From positions 744,001-808,000 of the forward strand of contig JAFEKR010000003.1 of assembly GCA_019022495.1 (NCBI GenBank): DNA of 64,000 bases. The letters run 5' to 3'. Below, in pieces: positions 20,849 through 33,000 of the stretch. How positions within the stretch are numbered: the stretch's first letter is position 1; every line of letters begins with the position of its first letter. The translations under genes were made by a program, and so were the position numbers. Below the pieces are notes generated by a model that saw only the letters and a list, made by a program, of their open reading frames with translations, made no database searches and was not told where the DNA came from. Source of the DNA: Epichloe hybrida. Its lineage: Eukaryota > Ascomycota > Sordariomycetes > Hypocreales > Clavicipitaceae.

Positions 20849-23800
20849 TTATGATGATGCAGGTTTGCCGAGATATCGTAGTGCCTTGACGAGGATTTGT
20901 CGCGAGTGCACATTCACATCGGCAAGTTCGACTTCGAACTCGTCGCCGACTTGGACGTCCTTGACGAGGCGGCATCCGCTGAGGCCGTTGATGTCCATCG
21001 CGGCGTTCAGGTCGAACATGTCCAGGTGTCCCAGGAGGCCTTGTCGCCAGCGTGATGCGACTGTGAATCGTAGCGTGCGCGGTGCCTTTCCTTCAAAACG
21101 CCATGCGCGCACGAGGGCGATGAGAATCCAGTCGAGTGTGCCGCGAGCGACGGTTCGGGCCATCTTTTCGCGCATGTTCAGTAGGGGAAGGATCTCACGG
21201 AGTGATGCTGTGCTGAAGGGGACGATTTCATCGACATCATCGACAGAAGGATCGATGGTGCGATTGGTCTTTCGCTCGCGGGCTAGAGCAGCGTGAACCT
21301 GCCAGTGCACTACAAGGTCTGAGAATCGGCGGAGAGGCGAAGTTGCTTTGGTGTACATATCTAGCCCAAGAAGAAAGTATGGACCAGGTTCTGTAGATAT
21401 TTGGTTTCCTCCCGTCAATCGAGATAGCTCTTGGCGGTGACTTGCGGAGGGGTCGATTCCTTGACGGACAAGAGGATAAATTTTCTTCGTTGCGTATTCC
21501 AATGCTGTCTCGAGGTTCTCTGCTGACTTGGCATCCTTGCGGTACGGAATGGGGATGCCGCGAGTTGAGCACCACCGCGCCGCAATCTCTCCAGCCAGAA
21601 CCATGGTGTTCGATACAACGGAGCAGGTGCTGGAAGATTCTTGGCCGACCTTGATGTAAGGGTCTGGTGGGAACAGCGTAGCTCCCTTTGCAGCTTCTGC
21701 TTCTGGCATCGCTTCGTGGAACGAGACTTCAACCGATGGCCTCGGGAAAAAATATGGCCATGCCCCTTTTTCCAATCTTTTTTGCTTGATTGCTTGCGCG
21801 AGGCGATGCAGCGTTAATATTTCGGCCCTGCTAGACTCATCCAGAGCCTGTGTGCTTGTCATGGGACGATTGGGTGCTGTAGGAGAACTGTCAGGGGGGA
21901 TGCCAACTTCGAAACTGAACGACTTCGTGATCTCCGTGGCTGGCGTTGGTGGCGTTTCTTCTCCGCAAAATTCGGACACGTCCTCGGGATCCAAGTAGGT
22001 GACATTGTTCAGAGTGCTTGGCTCAATCTGATAATCCAAAATGTCGCCGGACTCGTTCACCCGTGCACTAAACGTGAGTGCCGGTGCTCCGGGACGAAGT
22101 GAGTACTGCTTGACTAGACTTTCTGATTTGCAGTCCTTGGAACCGTCCTCGCCCAGGTCCGATGGAAGCATGGCCTGGAAATGGCCAGGGAGGTAGATGT
22201 TCATGGGGATGAGCTCCATGAACTTGCAAAGCTCCGAATCGGGATGAATCGCTGACGCAGGATCAGCCACATGCACGTGAATCCAGAACTGATCAGACCG
22301 ATCAGTGCGCTCCAATGAGATACCATCATCGATGATCATCGTGGATGGTGCATCGATGCAGAAGATTGCGGAGCCCTCCCGAGATGTTCTGGCTCCATCG
22401 GCAATGTCAGGTCTCGTTGAAGTTTTCAGGTTCTTTGGTGGTGTCCGTGTGATGCCACCTCCTCTGTCAATTGTCGTGCCTGGAAATCGAACCCTGTAGC
22501 GGGATGGGATTTCCCACGGCGCAATAAGCCCAATCTCCTGGAGAAATGTCCATGCTGCACTCTGGTTCAGAGGTGTATCATCATAGAGATGTAGGGACCT
22601 CAGGATCATCGCACCATATGCATGGCATCGAGATCCAGCATCGAAAAGATCGTAGCTTGCCCACCACTCCAAGAAGGTAATGACATCCTTGCTTAAGGGG
22701 GATCAGTCAACTTTCGGCAACGTGACACTGGGGCCCGTTCTTAATATACCGTGAGGTGTCCAGTCTCGGCTCTGGCGGCTTCTTGAGACCGCGTCCCGTG
22801 CCTGGAGAATGAAACGGCCCAAAGCGACTTCTTCCAGCTCGCTGGCACTCAAGGGTCGCAGTTTCTTGGCGCTCGCAAGGGTGTACTTCCGCACCCACGT
22901 GGCGATTTTATTGATGAGGTTTGTGTGGTTGGACGGGAATACTTCGAATAAATGATCTCGGCGATGACAATCTGCAGAGGGGCTCAAAGGGCTGAAAGTT
23001 GCTTCGTTTCGGGACAACGCAGTGTGGACAGCATAGAGAGCCGGCGGAGAAAACCCCTGATCGCCTTTAAGGTTGGCTGGTAGGAGAATGTCCGCCATTT
23101 CGAAAAGACTTAAATAATTCACGCTTCCCGCACTCGACAACATGCTATGAGCCCCGTCGAGCTTCGTCATGTGGCCCTGATATATAGCCTCGGCGGACGT
23201 TCTAAATTTGGTCATTTTCTCAATGATTGCAACGCCGTCTTCTCTCGACGGCCCTTTCTCATCGCGACGTAGCTCATCGAATTGTTCGGGAGAAGCATTC
23301 AGGGGGATTTTTGCTAGTAGAGGCCGCAACTCTTCATCTGTGGCAAAGTTGGAGACCGAGAATAGCGAAGAGAATGCCATGCTCGTGATCCATTTGCCAT
23401 TGACTGCATAGAAATGATTCCTGTCCCCAAAATAGCCCAGGTAGACGGCAAACACTGGAACTCTAGACCCGATTTGCCTACTTTACGGTCAGCAAAAAAG
23501 TTTTCCATGAAAGGGAAGAGAGAGGAGGAAAAAAAAAGATATAGTTGTACTTGCCTCAACTCCACCAGGTCTCCTTGATTCCTCGAGTCAGAGCCCACAA
23601 TGGAGAATTCTGCATCCGTGTTCACTAATTCCCCTTTGCTCCCCTCCGTCATGTCCCCGGACGTTGACCGTAGCTGGTCGAGGTCAGATGACCCAGTAGA
23701 CTGTGTCCGACTGATATTGTTTGCAATACTCCCGTATATAAATGCGTCTGGAGGAATGGATCTTGCGCCAATCAGCTCGTTCGTGCCAGGCCATTGTCTG

Positions 23801-24125
23801 AGGCGTTCGCGAATCGGTAGGCTATCGCCAGAGTGGTGCTCCGTGGATTCATCGACATTATTTTTTTGTGATAGTGGAATGTTGGTATTCCCATACGGAG
23901 GAGCAGCGCGTATCGAGCTTTGCGTCGTAGCACACCTCTACAAGAATCGACATTTGGTGAGCAACATGTTGAAAGTAATTAACATCATTTTGAACTAACT
24001 CTTAAGGGCAAAATACGGTTGACCTTGAAGCTTCCACGGACGCCAGCACGGAGTTCGCTCGACGTGCTACGACCTCGAGCTGCACAATTCCAGCACACGA
24101 AAAACGGTCGCGTGTGTTGAATCAT
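20849..24125 (-). pseudogene. DSS1: Mitochondrial RNase II-family exoribonuclease (Dss1/cyt-4 type), interrupted by an in-frame TGA
   Basis: Three exons on the minus strand, 24125-24000, 23937-23555 and 23477-20849, total 1,046 codons. Intron 1 is GTTAGT...TGTAG (62 nt). Intron 2 starts with the GC donor AG/GCAAGT (77 nt). This 3'-5' exonuclease is the nuclease of the mitochondrial RNA degradosome. The N-terminus (PFFVCWNCAARGRS) resembles a fungal mitochondrial presequence. Family segments include VFAVYLGYFGDRNHFYAVNG, the RNB motif CIDAPSTMIIDDGISLE near residues 544-560, and PYFLLGLDMYTKATSPLRRF. The C-terminal part (FEVELADVNVHSRQILVKAL) is S1-like. Codon 428 (22703-22705) is TGA, between VTLPKVD and SPLSKDVITFLEWW. 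The flanking sequence is in one frame and otherwise intact, so a Trp codon may have mutated. It may be a young pseudogene, a sequence error or a readthrough site. Confidence 0.8.
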
Positions 24126-24420
24126 GGCGAATACAGAGAGGCCTTGTGGTTGCTGATGGACTTGACAGAGCCTCCATCCAGTTTGGACTGGTGGAATATG
24201 TACAGGTGGGCAGCTAAATTTTTGCTAACGCGGGGTCACATGACCTGGACGGAACCCCATTTTAACTCGCGGCCGTCGAGCGCACCCCAAGTACAACTTG
24301 GTCACGTGCGCGTTCCGGCTCGATCTTGCACGATGAATACTACAGACTACAGTGCTGTACAGATTCTCAGGGGGAAATAATGTCACCAGGGCGGTTGCCC
24401 TGCAGGGGGGTCTAAAGCAG
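24126..24420. promoter_or_regulatory. DSS1 promoter side and edge of the gene-bearing compartment
   Basis: This 295-bp stretch upstream of the DSS1 ATG still has normal base composition. It contains an interrupted palindrome GGTCACATGACC near 24,235 and a CACGTG-containing GGTCACGTGCG near 24,300, both E-box-like (bHLH-type) sites. Near 24,390 a GC hairpin (CAGGGC-GGTT-GCCCTG) immediately precedes the drop in GC content. Confidence 0.4.
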
Positions 24421-24933
24421 TACTAAAATTAATAGGGATAATGTAGGTGTTAGGTAGGGTTGAAGATAGATGATAAAAAGTGTTTAATTTAATTAATTAG
24501 AGGTACAAACAGTACCTAACTTTTATACCTAAAAGGTATATAGTATACTATAGTAATAACTAGTTTATAAAGGTACTTCTTGTTATAGACTCAAGCTATA
24601 AGCTTAGGTTAAGTTTAGCTCTAGAAAGGCTCTAGGAAGTACGCGCACTTTATATAAGTAAGTTAAGGCTTTACATAAATTACACATAGACTATATATAA
24701 GGGACTATACTATATAACTACTAGTAAAGTTTTTCCTTCCTTTTATAAGAATAATAGTTTTATTTAAAATACTTACATATAGTAGCTATAAGGCTAGTTT
24801 ATAATATATATTATTCTTTACTATAGAAATAACCTAGCTAGTAAGTATACTATTATTACTAGAGGTAATAATTACTAATAAGCTAGTAATTCTATAATAA
24901 TAAGTAAAATAGTAAGTAAAGTAAATCTAATAC
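24421..24933. other. AT-rich sequence before the first recognisable LTR
   Basis: About 510 bp of degraded AT-rich sequence. I see no gene or element border here. Confidence 0.4.
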
Positions 24934-25220
24934 TATTAGAACAAAGGTGATATTAATCGCGTGTCGCAGCCGTAATTACCTAGCAAAAGCTTAGGCTACG
25001 CGCGTGCCTTATATATAACTTATAACCTAGCTTATTAATTAGCTAGGAAATGTAAGGCTATAAATATATAACCTCTTTCCTTTTTAGTATTATAGCTTCT
25101 AGCTTTTTGACTTCTTTTTTTATATATATAATATAGCCTAGAATAAATAAATTAATAATAATATTATTCTTTAGGCTTATAACCTTATTATATTAAATTT
25201 AATATGTTATAAAACTAATG
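24934..25220 (+). repeat. Solo LTR or LTR fragment related to element C (copy C0)
   Basis: The sequence matches the two 285-bp LTRs of element C in inverted orientation: it begins TATTAGAACAAAGGTGAT and ends in the degraded equivalent of GTGAAACCAACA. No internal region follows, so it is a solo LTR or a remnant. The 5-bp flanks do not match each other, so no TSD is apparent. Confidence 0.75.
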
Positions 25221-25221
25221 C

Positions 25222-25345
25222 TGTTGGATTCACAGGGTATTGAATTCAATATAACAATAAGATCGTGAGCCCGAATGTTACGTGCTAGCTTTGCACGTTG
25301 TTAGGTCAAATCCGTTAGAGGGGCTAACGAATTCGTAGGGTTATA
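25222..25345 (-). repeat. Fragment of an LTR related to family C, abutting C0 head-to-head
   Basis: TGTTGGATTCACAGGGTATT and about 25 further bases match the outer end of the C-family LTR. The remainder (GAGCCCGAATG... to about 25,345) diverges from it. It is less AT-rich than its surroundings. With C0 it forms an inverted repeat of about 40 bp centred near 25,221. Confidence 0.55.
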
Positions 25346-26441
25346 AATTATACTAAGTTCACTTACAAAAGCTACTATTAGGTATAGGTTATAATATAAG
25401 AAGTAAGTTAATTTTTCTATCTAAGATATTAAATTTATTCTTATCTTTATTACTAGTAACTAAGCTTATTTTACTATATAATAAGTGCTAGGTATGCCTT
25501 AAAAGATAACTATCCTAGTTATAACTAGCTAAAACCTAGCTTAATTTAGTATTTATAATAAAGTAAAATAATTTTTTCCTAGCTATAGAAGTAAAAATAA
25601 AAGAAAGTAAATTTAATATATTTATTACTAAATACATAACTACTATACTCCTTTAATAATGTTAATTATAATTATTATATTAAATAATAAATTCCTAATT
25701 TTATAACCACTTATTTCTTTTTACTTTATATTCTTATCCCCCCTTTTTTTTTTTTTTTACTAAATTATTCCTTTCCTTTCCTTACTTACTAAATTCCTTA
25801 GCCTTAATATCCTTTTTACCTTTTATAGTTACGCTTAAGTTCTCCTTATTATTAAATAAAAACGCCCCTTTTTTATATTTATTAAATTAGTCTAGTAACC
25901 TAGTAAATTTATTATCCTTTGTTATATTCTTATTTATTAGCTTATTAACTTATATATATAGTATTACTAAATATAAATCCGCTAGCTTATCAGGTTTTAT
26001 ATATAGTATTACTAGTTATAAAACTACTTAAGTTACTTTTAGCTTTAGTTTTAATTTTTCTATTAGTCTCTATCTCTTTATTAGTATTTCTAGCACTAGA
26101 GTATTTATATACGCTTACTTATTTACTAATCTAGGTTTATTAGCTAATCCTAGTATTTATAACTTTTTATATAGTATTTCTAGCACTAGAGTGTTCTTTT
26201 ATACTTATACCTTAGCTAATTTAGTGTATTTATTTACTATTTCTAGCGTAACTATTATAGACTATAGCTTTATAACACTTTTCTTTAGTATTTATAGTCT
26301 AGATTCTACTAGATTTAAGACTATTAAAGTTACTTTTATAGTAACTAATTTTACTAATTTTATATTTTCTTTAAGCTTCTTTTACTCTAGTAAAAGCTTA
26401 TTAATAAATATTACTTAGAGATTAATTTTATTATATAGTTC
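25346..26441. other. AT-rich sequence with degenerate internal repeats
   Basis: No gene is visible. A segment around 26,085-26,230 contains two copies of TAGTATTTCTAGCACTAGAG about 95 bp apart, suggesting a decayed tandem repeat. A C4/T16 run lies near 25,740. Confidence 0.45.
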
Positions 26442-26443
26442 TA

Positions 26444-26935
26444 TTGATTTTTAATGGGGTCATTGGCTGTGGCTAATGCATCTAATTTTTAAGGAACCAA
26501 AAAAATTACTAGTAATACCTAGCTAGTGCTATATATAATAACTAAATTTAATAATCACTATAGTATTAGGTAAAATATTAAGAAATAAGCTTTAAGCTAT
26601 AAATTTAAGGGCTAAAAAGTTAATATAAAGTTTATAATAAAGTTTATAGCTATAATTATATAAGATATAGTTATAATTTATAACTATAGTTAAACTTAAA
26701 TCTATTTAAGTTTTACTTATAGTATAAATTAATATAATTCCCCTTTTCTCTATAACTATATTTATTTTATCTCTTTATATCTCTTCTATCTTATAACTTA
26801 TCCTTTAAAGCTCTAAGGCAAACTAAAAAAACAACATAACTTATCCTTAATTACAGCTAATCTAATTCCTTATATCACTAAGTAAGTCATAGGCTACTAA
26901 TTAACTAATTAACAACTAACTAATTAGATAATAGT
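26444..26935 (+). repeat. Left inverted arm of element E
   Basis: This arm is inverted and homologous to the right arm at about 42,965-43,468. It includes the shared outer motif GGGGTCATTGGCTGTGGCTA and the inner ACTAATTAACTAATTAACAA. Confidence 0.7.
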
Positions 26936-27199
26936 ATAGCTAAAGGTAATAAAAAAGACATTACACTATCTAAAATATTAAATAATATAGTAAAAGAGAA
27001 GAAAAGTAAAGAAAAGAAAAGGGAAGATAAATCTAACCTAAAGATAATTAATAGTATTTATAATATAAGGGAGAAGATACTAAAAAATAAGGGCAAGCCT
27101 AATAATAAGCTTTATAAGGCAAATAAAAAGAAGTTAAAGGAATGGGGTGTTAGGGTGTAGTAAGCTAAGCAGTTTTACCTCGTACTTAGGAGGGGTTAT

Positions 27200-28574
27200 A
27201 TAGTTCTATTACTATAGCTACTAACTTTATTATTTTCTTCTTATACTGTTTTTTATTAATTATATTATACTTTAAACTATTAATTTAGTTATTAAATTCC
27301 TTTAGTACTTTACCTAATTCTAAGCTTTAAATTTATTCTTTTTAATCCCTTAGTATTTCTAATACTTAGATAAAACTTTTATTTATTAATTTTATATTCT
27401 TCTTTACTACCCTCTCTAGCTTTATTACCTTTATCTTATATTTATTAGTATATTTATTTACATCTTTTATAAGGTCTTTTACTACGTTAAATTTGATTTT
27501 AATCTTATTAATCTTATTAATCTAATTAATTAAATTATTAATTTTGCTTATCTTATACTCCTTATTTCTTTCTTTTTATTATTAGAGTTTAGCTAATTTA
27601 ATTACTAGTGTATTTCTTATTATAATATAAAGCAAATCTATTTATTTAATACTAGTAAGCTCTCCTATAATTATACTATTTATTCCTTTATATTTCTTTA
27701 TAAACCTTAAGGCTAGTAAATTTACCTATAGTAATAGTAATACTATACTATTATAAGTAGTATATTAGTAGCTATATTTAACTATTACCTTATTATAATA
27801 AGCTACTACTACTAATTTTACCTAATTTTTTACTTATTTAGTTACCTTATACTTTATTAGATTTACTATTAATTAATACACTAGTTTCCTAGCCTATTAC
27901 ACTATTTATTATTATATACTTAGAGTAGCTTATTATTTATTAAAAATAGTAAAGATCTAAATTACTATATTTTACTATAATATAAAATAAGTATCCCTTA
28001 AATCTACTTCTAATCTTTTAGCTACTATAGTAATACTATTTAAAGTAAATTTATAAGTATATACTTATATTATATAGTAAATATCCTATATACTAACCTT
28101 ATAGCTAACTATAGTGTGCTTAAAGCTACTAAAGGTAATTAATTTAATATCTTTTCCTTTATATTTTATATTAAATTTCTCTATTACTTTTTTATACACT
28201 ACTAATTTAATCTTTAGTATTAGTAAGTAACTTTCTAATCTAAATCCTAGTTTTCTAAATCTAGTAAATAGTAATTAAAAATTAAGTCTTCTAATTTACT
28301 TATATACTTATAATAGTTTAAAAAGATATTTAGTAAGTATATTATGAATTTTATTTTTAGAGTTAGTTTTAATATTCTTTTACTTACCCTTAGACCTTAT
28401 AAAGTTAAATTTCTTATTATTACTAAGGCTAGTTTTAGGTTTAAATTCTTTATTATTATTACTATTAACTTTATATTTAGTATTCTTATTACCTAATTAA
28501 GTAAGGTTAATTCTCTATATATTATTATTACTTTTATTACTATCCTAGTAATTAACTTTCTTTTTACTACTATT
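27200..28574. other. Degraded interior of element E
   Basis: About 1.4 kb of AT-rich sequence between the left arm and the insertion site of element B. On the minus strand it reads as a Lys/Asn/Ile-rich frame with frequent stops. I cannot assign it to a transposase family. Confidence 0.4.
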
Positions 28575-28579
28575 ATTTC

Positions 28580-28839
28580 TGTTGGTTACACCAAGGTCCT
28601 GCGCAGGTATAAGGGTAATCCTATATGATTGAAGTTAATAATAGTTAGTTAGCTAGCTAGGAAAGAGAGAGAAAAGAGGGAAAGTCTAGATGCTAGAAAA
28701 GTAAGCGAAATCTGTATATAAGGTAAAAAAGGGGGTGGCGAATTAATGCAGCCAATTATATCGCGTGCATCGCGCTAGACCTATAATTAGTCTAGTCTTT
28801 AGCTATAATTAAACTAATAAAAATCCAAAGGAATTAATA
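28580..28839 (-). repeat. 3' LTR of element B
   Basis: This is a 260-bp repeat matching 42439-42698 in the same orientation. It is more degraded, for example GAATTAATA for GAATCAACA. Confidence 0.88.
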
Positions 28840-29051
28840 CTAGTAGTCTCTCTTTTTCCTTTATAGCTAAAGAGCTTAAAAACGTAATAAAAATTAGATT
28901 AAAGGAAAGTATACACTAGTAAATCCCTTAATAGGAATTCGCTACTTTAATTAGCTATTGTAGCATTAGTTAATAAAATTAATTTATTATTCCTTACCTA
29001 AGCTCCTATCTCCTAATATTACAGGTCTCTTTACCTATCCTTTAATATAAA

Positions 29052-29875
29052 TATTGAAATGTAGGGAGCTAGTTGCCAGCTGGCAACAGCTGTACAGGTG
29101 CAAGCTCTACGGTCGGGGACTAATAGGGCTGCAACGTTAAATCAATCAACGCAACGCAACGGAAGGTTGTGGCAGTTATCAACTAATAGAATTCAATTTA
29201 GATCACTTTTATGATATCTTATAGAGCAATAGAATTGATTTTAGATACGTTGTACGGGCAATGCGGCTGTTGTTAGTTGAGAGGACTAGCTATCTAGCTA
29301 GTTAAAAAGATCTTCTTCCTCTCATAGACCTACCGACCGTATTGGTGGATCCGGGCCGCTAACGGGGTCTTACAGGCCACTTTTGATTTTCCGCAAAATT
29401 CATTTGTATGCAAAAACCAAAAAATCGACTCACTACCATACTAGCTAGCAACCCATATGCACTAACTTTTAGTCCAAAAAATAACCTTATATAAAGAGAA
29501 AGCCCTATCTTTAAGCTTTAATTTGCTATATATGAAACTTTTATACGACCTCTAGATAAAGAGAAAATCGTTATTAAAGATAGCTATAGGGTAAGTTATG
29601 TGTAGGGTAACCTGCTTACGTCACCCTAGCTTACGTCACCCTAGCTTACCTAATTACTAGTGGCGTGGTTGTAGCCACACTTGCAGCCACAACGTAATTA
29701 ACTAATTAGTTATCCACACGGTCGGTCGCAGCTGTTGACAGCTGCGACGCAGCTATTGACAGCTGCCCTCGCGACCGTTAACAGCTGCAGTGCAGCTGTC
29801 AGACTTGCAAAGCAAGCTAGTAATAAGAAGGTTCTTTAACTAGAAAAGGGCTAAAAATAAGTCTTATTTTTAACA
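29052..29875 (-). repeat. 3' LTR of A copy 1
   Basis: An 824-bp LTR, matching 35624-36426 and, in inverse orientation, 50554-51377 and 56780-57618. It carries two TTACGTCA (bZIP/CRE-like) sites at 29616-29623 and 29631-29638. Confidence 0.95.
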
Positions 29876-30081
29876 CCCCCTCTACAAAAGAATTATATTT
29901 AAAGCAATTAGAAGTGTATAAAGAGACTATAGGGTAAAAACAACAACTTTTGATAATAACAGATAAAAGGGAAAAACAGGAAAAATAAAAGACCCCCTTT
30001 TGAAATCCTAGCTATTGTTAAATATAGCTCCCTTTTTGACGTTGTTTTTTGGTTCCCTGTTGAAGGGAATTAGTTGTTGGT

Positions 30082-33000
30082 TTAATAATTATTAAGCCCT
30101 AAAAGCTTAATAAAAGCCTAATAAAGAGGTCTAGAAAGAGGTTTCGTAAGACTATCTGCAGGCATTAACTTCGTATCTAGATATTCAATCTTAGCTAAAC
30201 CCTCTAAAACCTGTTGCCTAATATAGTTAAACTTTAGCAATATATGCTTTATATAACTATGTAAAGCAGGGTTATAAGCAGTAGTTATAGCGCCTTAATT
30301 ATCGCAATATATCTGGATAGGGGGAGAAATAGGGGTTTTTAGCTCCTTAAATAAGCCCTGAAGCCACTAAAGCTCCCAGAAGGTCTCGCAAATAGCATCA
30401 GCTTCAGCTTCTAGTGTTAATAGAGCTATTATACTAGCTTTCTTTGATTTCCAGCTAATAGGTCCGCCAGCTAGCTTGAATAGATAAGCATAGGTTGATT
30501 TTAAGGTCTTTTTATCCCTTGCAAAATCACTATCGTAATAACCTATTAGGCTTTTGCTAACTAAACCTTTAGGGTCTCCCCTATAGATAATAGCAAGGAA
30601 TCTAGTCCCTAATAGATACCTTAGCAGATTTTTAGCTGCTTTTAGGTGTTCTATATAAGGGCTAGCTAGTGCAGTAAATAACCACTGTAGCGTAAAAGCT
30701 GTATCAGGCCTTGTAAGCAACATTAGGTACATTATAGTCCCTATAATGCACTGATAAAGCTTGATTTCGCTAGCTATTAAAAGCTTAGTTATCTGCGTAG
30801 CTAAAATGCCTGGCTGAAGAGGTATGCTAATAGGCTTACTATCTAGCATATTAAATCGTTTTAAGGCTTCTAATATATACTAAGATTAATGAATTTTCAG
30901 TATTCTATTAGGCCTATCTCGTACAATTTAAACCCCTAAGAAGAATTCAGCAGGCCCCCTATCTTCTATTAGATAGACTTTATAAAGTTCCTTTTTAAGC
31001 CTTTAGATATAAGATAAATCCGGTCCAATTAGAAGATAGTTATCAACGTACGTAATAACGAAGGTTTTGGTTAAAGGATTAAAAAAGATAGCTGGATTAA
31101 ATATTAAAGGGTTAAATCCTAGGGATTTAAGCACTAATATTAGCGCTTGTTGCCATTCCCTTAAGCTTTGTTTTAGTCCGTATAAAGACTTCTGTAATAA
31201 AATTACTTGATCTTTAGAAGGTTTCCAGCTAAAACTTCTAGCTAATTTAGCTAATTTAGGATTTGCCTTAAGGAATTCAATAAACCCTTCTAGGATAACT
31301 ATATAAATCTATTATTATAGCTTACTATTAAGAAAAGCTCCTATAAAATCGATTTATTCGATTTCCTAGTTATTCCAAGCCGCTAGGGCTAGTAAAATCC
31401 TCCAGCTAGGGGGAATGCTTGTAGCAGTAAAGGTCTCTAGGTAATCTAGGCCTTCGATTTACATAAATCCCTTAGCAACAAGTCAAGCCTTATATTTTAA
31501 AGGATTATTTTCTTTATCCTTTTTAAGCTTATAAACAAGCCTATTCTTTAGTACTTTTTAGCCCTTAGGGATTTGATCTTTCCCTATAAATTTAAAAGTA
31601 CCAGCCTTTAGAAGCTGTTCGTATTCCTTGTACGTGGCTTCTATCCATTTATCCCTTTCAGGGCTAGATATAGCCTGCTTCCAGGTCTTAGGCTCAGGGC
31701 TAATAGGATTCTTTTCCTTTAGCTTCTCCCGTACCTTAAAGCAGATTTCTTTTATAAAATCTAGAGAAGAAGGGGAACTAATATTAACATCCATAGGGTC
31801 GATATTAGGGTTGAAATCGATAATTTTGTTAAAATCAAGGTCCGAAGTCAAAATCTAATTTCCTAGTTAAGTTATAGGCTGTGCCTGTATGGGATCCGCT
31901 GGAATTAAGCCTTTAGGGGGTTCTTCGGGGCCTATAGGTGTTTTTTCTTAACCTATAGGGATACCTATGTTATCTATAGGATAATCCTTTGAACCTTAGT
32001 CTAGATATTGTTGATTTTCATTTTCTAGATCATTTTCCCCCTCTAAAGGGTTATCCCCTATAGAAATCCTAGGTAAGCCTTTAGAAACAAGGCCTATAGG
32101 TTCTATAATCTTAATAAAGCTAGTCTTTGTAACTAGCCTTTTAGAGGGGATGTACACTAGGTAGGTGTTAGAACCTAGTGTAGCTAAAAGTCTTCTAGGG
32201 ATAGTCCTAGCTACTAACTTCTAGGCTTTAGGTCGTTTTTCCAGGGGGATTAGAATCGCACAGTAAGATCCTATAGCTCTAATACTGCTAATATCAGTTG
32301 TATAAGGCTGATTTAGCTCCCTAGATAGCAGCTGTTCAGGGCTTTCATCCTTAGTGGTATTAGCAGTTATATTAACTAGGTTAATAACTGCAGGTAATAC
32401 AAAACACCATAAAAATAACAGTAATTTTGCCCACTGGATAGTAGCCCTTAATCGATCTAGAATAGTACAAATTGAACGTTTTGCTAATCTATTTTGCTCA
32501 TAGATATAGGGACTAGAAGTTGTAAATTTGATCCCTTTAGAATTCAACCAAGCTTAACAACTAGAATCGATTTCCTGGCCCCCATCGAAGTGAAGGTGCC
32601 TAGGATATTGACCTAGTTGATTTTTAAGCCCTCTAAAGAAGCCTTTAATAGCCTTATAAACAGTTATGCCTTCCTTATTAGGTAATAAGATAACCCACTT
32701 ATATCTAGTCTTTTGATTAACTAAAAATAAGTAAATTGACTGTTTATTGTACGGCGTAGGACTGATTTTTAGCGTATCCCCCTCTATTCAATCTAGAGCT
32801 CTTGGGGGGTCAGGGATAGCTAATTTCCTAGGTCTTCTAACTGCCTTAGATTGATCATAAGCAATACATCTAAAATCCTTATCCTTAATTTTAGAAAAAT
32901 CAGGGATTCCTTTAGTTATAAGGCTAGTTTTCTTTAGCAAAGGAAGACCTAGGTGCCCTAATCGTACATGCCATAGGCCAGCTAGTTCTAACAACCGTTG

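Noticed and set aside
22690..22760. Short intron removing the DSS1 TGA
   Set aside because: Because both sides are in the same frame, only borders giving 24-39 nt introns work, below the usual fungal minimum. The longer GTATAT...TTAAG candidate (58 nt) breaks the frame.
26191..26418. 75-aa plus-strand hydrophobic frame in AT-rich DNA
   Set aside because: Ile/Phe/Leu/Ser/Tyr-rich translation is expected from A/T-only sequence; no family motif.
28580..28839. Solo LTR
   Set aside because: Its left flank ATTTC matches the right flank of the repeat at 42,439-42,698, so the two are the ends of one element.
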